From Alteromonas mediterranea DE (lineage in GTDB: Bacteria > Pseudomonadota > Gammaproteobacteria > Enterobacterales > Alteromonadaceae), in assembly GCF_000020585.3 (NCBI RefSeq), contig NC_011138.3, positions 4,416,938 through 4,480,937 on the forward strand: DNA of 64,000 nucleotides, written 5' to 3'. The notes under the pieces are model-generated. The model saw nothing but the letters and a program-made list of their open reading frames with translations, did not search any database and was not told where the DNA came from. The position numbers were made by a program, and so were the translations under genes. Within the stretch, counting starts at the first letter, position 1; every line of letters begins with the position of its first letter. This document shows positions 59,004 through 64,000 of the stretch, piece after piece.

Positions 59004-60392
59004 TTACTTGCCAATACAGAATGATGAAAATATTTTGCCAAGTAGATCGTCTGGGGTAAATTCACCGGTTATCTCACAGAGTGCCTGATGGGCCAACCTC
59101 AATTCTTCCGCTAGCAGCTCGCCTGCCATTGCATCATGCAATTGTTGCTCGCCGGTGCTCACATAGCTGTAGGCTTGATCAAGTGCATCAATATGACGTC
59201 GACGGGCAATAAACTGGCCTTCGGTCGTTGTGTCGAAGCCCATGGTCTTGGCCAAATGTGCTTTAAGTGTGTCTACGCCGCTGCCTTCTTTTGCAGAGAG
59301 GTTAATTACCGAAATATCCCCCTGCTGGGTATTAACGCTGCTTTGTCCAATACTCAATGTACTCAGATCAGCTTTATTGCGTACTACCGTAACAGGTATG
59401 CCTTGTGGCAGGCGAGCCATAAATTCAGGCCATATTTCATAAGGGTCAATAACGCTTGTTGCAGTGGAATCTACAACAAATAAAACATGATCTGCCTCAT
59501 TGATAGCTTGCCACGCTCGTTCGATACCTATTTGTTCTACTTTATCAGGGCTTTCACGAAGACCTGCGGTATCAATTATGTGAACCGGCATTCCGTCAAT
59601 ATGTATGTGCTCTTTAAGCACATCTCGTGTGGTACCTGCTATGTCGGTTACGATTGCACTGTCGCGGCCAGCGAGGGCATTTAGCAAGCTCGATTTACCC
59701 GCATTTGGACGACCGGCAATAACCACCTGCATCCCTTCGCGCAGCAAGGTACCTTGTTTCGCCTGGTCACGTACTTTAGTCAGACTTTGCATGATAGTAC
59801 TTAAGTCACCTGATATTTTTCCATCTGATAAGAAGTCGATTTCTTCTTCTGGAAAGTCGATGGCTGCCTCAACGTACATACGAAGGTGTACGATTTGGTC
59901 TGACAACGTTTGAATTTGTGTGGAAAACTCACCCTGTAGCGAACGTAAAGCGCTACGTGCGGCTTGCTTAGAGCTAGCATCAATTAAATCTGCTATGGCC
60001 TCTGCTTGTGCAAGGTCGAGCTTGTCATTTAAAAAGGCTTGTTCGCTAAACTCGCCAGGGCTGGCCAACCTGGCGTGCCCGGTAGCAAGTACGGCGTCTA
60101 TAAGCATGTCCATAACAACCTGACCGCCGTGGCCTTGTAGTTCAAGCACATCCTCACCGGTAAACGAATTCGGGCCTTTAAAAAATAGCGCGATACCTTG
60201 GTCTATTACGCTTTTATTGGCGTCAACAAAGGGCGTATAGGTTGCAAGGCGGGGTGTAAGCTCACTTGGTACTAACGCTTCAGCAATGGCTTTTGCTTTT
60301 GGTCCAGATACACGCACAATACCTACGCCGCCACGGCCAGGGGCCGTAGCTTGTGCGGTAATGGTGTCGGTAGAAAGGGTGAGTGATTCCAT
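59004..60392 (-). CDS. mnmE: tRNA modification GTPase MnmE
   Basis: 462 residues. N-terminal tetrahydrofolate-binding domain, central G domain ([32 protein letters not shown]) and the terminal CIGK. Partner of MnmG. It starts 2 bases after yajQ ends. Confidence 0.98.
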   Translation of the reverse strand: MESLTLSTDTITAQATAPGRGGVGIVRVSGPKAKAIAEALVPSELTPRLATYTPFVDANKSVIDQGIALFFKGPNSFTGEDVLELQGHGGQVVMDMLIDAVLATGHARLASPGEFSEQAFLNDKLDLAQAEAIADLIDASSKQAARSALRSLQGEFSTQIQTLSDQIVHLRMYVEAAIDFPEEEIDFLSDGKISGDLSTIMQSLTKVRDQAKQGTLLREGMQVVIAGRPNAGKSSLLNALAGRDSAIVTDIAGTTRDVLKEHIHIDGMPVHIIDTAGLRESPDKVEQIGIERAWQAINEADHVLFVVDSTATSVIDPYEIWPEFMARLPQGIPVTVVRNKADLSTLSIGQSSVNTQQGDISVINLSAKEGSGVDTLKAHLAKTMGFDTTTEGQFIARRRHIDALDQAYSYVSTGEQQLHDAMAGELLAEELRLAHQALCEITGEFTPDDLLGKIFSSFCIGK

Positions 60393-60394
60393 AA

Positions 60395-60877
60395 TTAGTC
60401 GCGGAAATTCTTAAATTGGAAAGGTTGGCCCAAATTTGCCTCTTTAACTAAGGCAATAGCCTGTTGAAGGTCATCACGCTTTTTACCGGTTACACGAAGC
60501 TCTTCGCCTTGTATGGCTGTTTGTACTTTTACTTTGGCGTCTTTAATCAGCTTTACGATTTTCTTCGCAGTAGGCTGTTCAATACCTTCTTTAAACGCAA
60601 TCGTTTGACGGTAAGTTTTACCGTGTGCGTCGTATGGCTTCACGTCCATTGACGAAGTGTCAACGTTGCGTTTAGACATGGCTGTTCTAAACATACTTTC
60701 CATTTGCTGAAGTTGGAACTCGGCTTCGGCTTTCATCACAACGGTTTTATCTTTGTATTCAAAGCTGGCGTCGATGCCGCGAAAATCGAAACGTGTAGAC
60801 AGTTCACGGCTGGCATTGTCCGTTGCGTTACGCACTTCTTCCATGTTGATTTCTGAAACAATATCAAATGATGGCAC
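60395..60877 (-). CDS. yajQ: YajQ-family nucleotide-binding protein
   Basis: 160 residues; two ferredoxin-like repeats with [25 protein letters not shown] and [18 protein letters not shown]. Members bind c-di-GMP or nucleotides and RNA. Confidence 0.93.
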   Translation of the reverse strand: MPSFDIVSEINMEEVRNATDNASRELSTRFDFRGIDASFEYKDKTVVMKAEAEFQLQQMESMFRTAMSKRNVDTSSMDVKPYDAHGKTYRQTIAFKEGIEQPTAKKIVKLIKDAKVKVQTAIQGEELRVTGKKRDDLQQAIALVKEANLGQPFQFKNFRD

Positions 60878-60898
60878 AGTTTAATCCTCTAAGACAAA

Positions 60899-60920
60899 AC
60901 AGCCCGCGTAGGCGGGCTGT
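60899..60920 (-). terminator. terminator after yidC
   Basis: ACAGCCCGC and GCGGGCTGT form a 9-bp stem with a four-base loop; TTTTG follows on the minus strand. It separates yidC from yajQ. Confidence 0.85.
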
Positions 60921-60940
60921 GTAATTAATTGCTCAACAGT

Positions 60941-62595
60941 TTATTTACTGCTGATGCCCCGCTTCTCCATAGAAGCATAAATCATTTTGGCTTGAACCAA
61001 GGTAATCACGTTACTCACTAGCCAGTATAGTACTAGACCTGCAGGGAACCACAGGAAGAATACGCTCATTGCCACTGGCATCCACTGCATGATTTTTTGC
61101 TGCATTGGATCTGTAATGGTGGTCGGCTGAAGTTTTTGCAATAGGTACATACTTGCGCCGGTAAGAATAGGTAGCACAAAGTACGGATCTTTCGTTGATA
61201 AGTCAGTGATCCAAAGTACGAAGTCTGCATGGCGTAGTTCAACACTTTCCATGAGTACCCAGTAAAGTGCTAGGAAGATAGGCATTGCAGAAGAAGTGGT
61301 AAACATCCACCCATTGGGTTCACTTTTTCTTTGCGATATAGCTCCATCATGGCTTGAGACATTTTCTGTCTGTCATCGCCAAAGCGGTCTTTCAACTGTT
61401 GCATCTTAGGTGCAAGGTTGCGCATACGAGCCATTGATTCGTACTGCTTCTTAGTTAACCAGTACATAGCACCTTTCACTACAATAGTGATAAGGATAAT
61501 CGCGACACCCCAGTTGTTGACTAAGCTGTGAAGGAAAGTAAGCAGGGCAAACAGAGGCTGAGAAATCCAGAAAAGGATACCGTAATCAACGGTTAGATCT
61601 AAACCACGTGCAATTTTTGCTAATTTATCTTGGTCTTTTGGACCCATGTAAAGGGTAGAAGCTATGGTTTTGGTATCGCCAGAAGCAACCGTTTCAGACG
61701 GCGATAACACACCAATAACGGCATATTGATTTTTCAGGTTACGTGAATAAACCGTATTCGTTTGTTCTTGCGAAGGCACCCATGCTGATACGAAATAATG
61801 CTCGAGCATGCCAACCCAACCTGCTTTTGTAGTTTCACGCAAGTTGTCATCTTCTATTTCGTCAAAAGAGTATTTCTGATAACGGTCGTCTTCTGTCGAA
61901 TATGCCGCACCGCGGTAGGTTGGCATAAACATATTACCGTCGTCTTCGAACTCCATAACCTGCTTTAACTGAGCATACGGCTGAACCGTAGCGGCACTGC
62001 CCGTACCATTGTTAATGTCGTAGCTTACGTTTACGTCGTAGTGGTTTTTTGTAAACGTAAATGTTTTAGTAATAGACAGGCCTTGATTGTTTTTCCAAGT
62101 TAATGGAATAACAAGGGTATCGCCGGTCATTTCATAGAATTCGCTTTGCGCTGTATAAACAGGGCGGCCATTTGCACTTGCATCTGGGCCTTGGGCACCG
62201 ATAAGACCGCTTTGGGCTACGTAAAGACCATTGCCTGAACGAAGCAAGCTATATGGAATGTCTGAGCCTTGCTCTACTGGAAATTTTAGCAGGTCTGCTG
62301 ATATAACATCTCCGCCGAGCAAATCGATGCGCAGGTCTAACGTATCTGTTTTTACTTCGATAATACGGTTGGTAGACTGCGCAGTCACAGCAGGCTGTGC
62401 GGCAGGCACACTATCGCTGCTTGGTACGTCTTCATTACCCGTATCGTTAAAAGACGGTACACCTTGCGTTGTCTGTTGAGCTTGTTGCTCAACGGGTTCT
62501 ACAGGCTGTGGCCCATAATCTTTTTGCCATTGTTGCCAAAGCAAAAAGCTAACTAGCGCGAGGCCAATTATCAGAAAACTACGTTGCGATTCCAT
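60941..62595 (-). CDS. yidC: membrane protein insertase YidC, interrupted by a frameshift
   Basis: The start is MESQRSFLI (62595). Frame one runs to [13 protein letters not shown], then shifts; the rest ([20 protein letters not shown] to the end) continues in another frame ending at 60941. The junction near 61286 reads CTGCAATGCC where CTGCAAATGCC would restore a normal protein, so one A is missing. The large periplasmic domain and the insertase core with its conserved arginine region are otherwise complete. yidC is essential, so a base-call error is more likely than a real mutation. Confidence 0.9.
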
Positions 62596-62605
62596 AGAGG
62601 TCTCT

Positions 62606-62875
62606 TTATTTTGAGTGTTTATCTTGTTGTTTTTCCGGCACTGGATCATATCCGCCGGCATGCAAAGGGTGGCATTTTAATATGCGTTTAATAGATAACC
62701 AACCGCCTTTTGCCAATCCGTGTGTTTTTAATGCGTCTATAGCATACCAAGAACAGGATGGATGGAAACGACAACGTTGGCCTAACATAGGCGAAATGAA
62801 CCATTGATAGCATTTTATCAAGGCTAAAGGCACTACAATTAAGAGTTGCCGCAACGCTTGTTTAATTTTTTCCAT
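62606..62875 (-). CDS. yidD: membrane protein insertion efficiency factor YidD
   Basis: 89 residues; the pattern [15 protein letters not shown] and [18 protein letters not shown] is diagnostic. It overlaps the rnpA 3' end by about 37 bases and precedes yidC, the usual order. Confidence 0.96.
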   Translation of the reverse strand: MEKIKQALRQLLIVVPLALIKCYQWFISPMLGQRCRFHPSCSWYAIDALKTHGLAKGGWLSIKRILKCHPLHAGGYDPVPEKQQDKHSK

Positions 62876-63196
62876 AGCTTGTCCAATGTAGCAAAAACTT
62901 CTTGGTTGCTAAGGTTATCAGCGCCAGACTTGCCTATAACGATAATATCGACGTTAGGTAAATTGTGCTGTTTGTGCCGAAAACTTTCTCTTACCAATCG
63001 CTTCAAACGATTTCTATCGTGTGCTTTACGAATACGTTTTTTGGCAAGTGTAATACCAAGGCGAGGTGTAGTGACTGAGTTTTCTAGCTAGGACGGTAAA
63101 AGAGGGAGATACAGCAGGGGTTGCGTTATCAAACACATAGGTAAAGTGGGTGGGAGTTAACAGACGTAACTCCCTAGAAAATTTATTCTCGCCCAC
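62839..63196 (-). CDS. rnpA: ribonuclease P protein component, interrupted by a frameshift
   Basis: From a GTG at 63196, [21 protein letters not shown]... runs to VLAR; then at the T run 63080-63083 (A run in the gene) the frame must shift to continue as [35 protein letters not shown] and on to the stop at 62839. Length 358 is not a multiple of three. Two missing A bases (ARKNS) or one extra would restore it. RnpA is essential for tRNA 5' maturation. The RNR motif is intact. Confidence 0.88.
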
Positions 63197-63212
63197 TTTG
63201 GTGTCTTTCTAA

Positions 63213-63817
<605 letters not shown>

Positions 63818-64000
63818 TTAAAACGATAACTTAATTTCTCGCTGATACCCAACACTTCCAACGCTATTTTCTTTAATGGCGCTTTCTAGTGCCTGCTTTC
63901 CTTTGTTTGGCTTTTTTAGGAGTTGGCTTTTCGGGCGAGATACGGGAGCAAACAACGTACCATGTCCTTGTGGAATCAATGTCTTGAAAGATTGCGTCAA
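63818..64000 (-). CDS. 3' end of an unidentified gene running off the window
   Basis: The frame is open to the window edge; the last 60 residues (ending REIKLSF) are basic with PKSQLLKKPNKGKQ. No family recognised. A plus-strand dnaA, often the neighbour of rpmH, is not visible here. Confidence 0.35.
   Translation of the reverse strand: MTQSFKTLIPQGHGTLFAPVSRPKSQLLKKPNKGKQALESAIKENSVGSVGYQREIKLSF

Noticed and set aside
61270..62661. yidC as a genuine pseudogene
   Set aside because: A single-base shift in an essential gene, with two similar shifts nearby in rnpA and rpmH, points to sequence error.

Overview
The window comes from a marine gammaproteobacterium of the Alteromonadaceae, most likely Alteromonas. 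The evidence is the mnmG-oriC-mioC origin arrangement, the rsmG-parAB-atpIBEFHAGDC order, the rph/pyrE-yicC neighbourhood and protein sequences close to those of that family. Three kinds of DNA are present. (1) Ordinary chromosome at 1-10430: an ABC1 kinase, small conserved proteins, an amidohydrolase, a Fur-box operon, tusA, pyrE, rph and yicC. (2) A defence-rich integrated island of about 24.8 kb at 10428-35190, followed by the wreck of a second related element up to about 37.1 kb. (3) Chromosome again from about 37.2 kb to the end: a LacI regulator, an OmpA-like lipoprotein, an HD-GYP protein, an alkyltransferase-like protein, tapT, a GST, the complete ATP synthase operon, parAB, rsmG, mnmG, oriC, primosome-like genes, mioC, mnmE, yajQ, yidC, yidD, rnpA and rpmH.

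The island sits at the 3' end of yicC, a site also used by the Vibrio mobilizable genomic islands that SXT/R391 elements mobilise. It is bounded by 180-bp direct repeats (10428-10607 and 35191-35370) that include the yicC stop codon and terminator. GGTGGGCAG motifs at both ends look like integrase arm sites. Cargo from left to right: tyrosine integrase; hipBA; higBA followed by a primase-helicase fusion of the TOTE conflict-system type; a noncoding block with repeated GTTTGGC motifs; an unknown gene; a leftward five-gene operon (HTH regulator, HsdR, an HsdM fused to half an HsdS, a PD-(D/E)XK nuclease and a large SF2 helicase, the last two resembling Hachiman HamAB or AbpAB); a DUF927 ATPase with an AlpA regulator; a lone XRE regulator; a MerR-methyltransferase fusion; a large unknown protein; and a second hipBA with clear paired operators.

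Right of the island, a second copy of the element's left end is followed by a rearranged scar. A broken higB is joined, at a 9-bp microhomology, to a copy of the sequence upstream of the XRE gene. A Fic-domain gene follows, under an array of TGTCGA sites. Beyond it only the C-terminus of a tryptophan-halogenase-type gene survives, so this flank has suffered more than one deletion.

The origin is at about 56.3-56.85 kb: 21 GATC sites in about 440 bp, several DnaA boxes and an AT-rich side, between mnmG and a dnaC-like/dnaT-like pair. Three essential genes near the right end (yidC, rnpA, rpmH) each carry a frameshift at a short A/T run. Sequencing error is the most likely cause, and they are annotated as interrupted CDSs rather than as dead genes.
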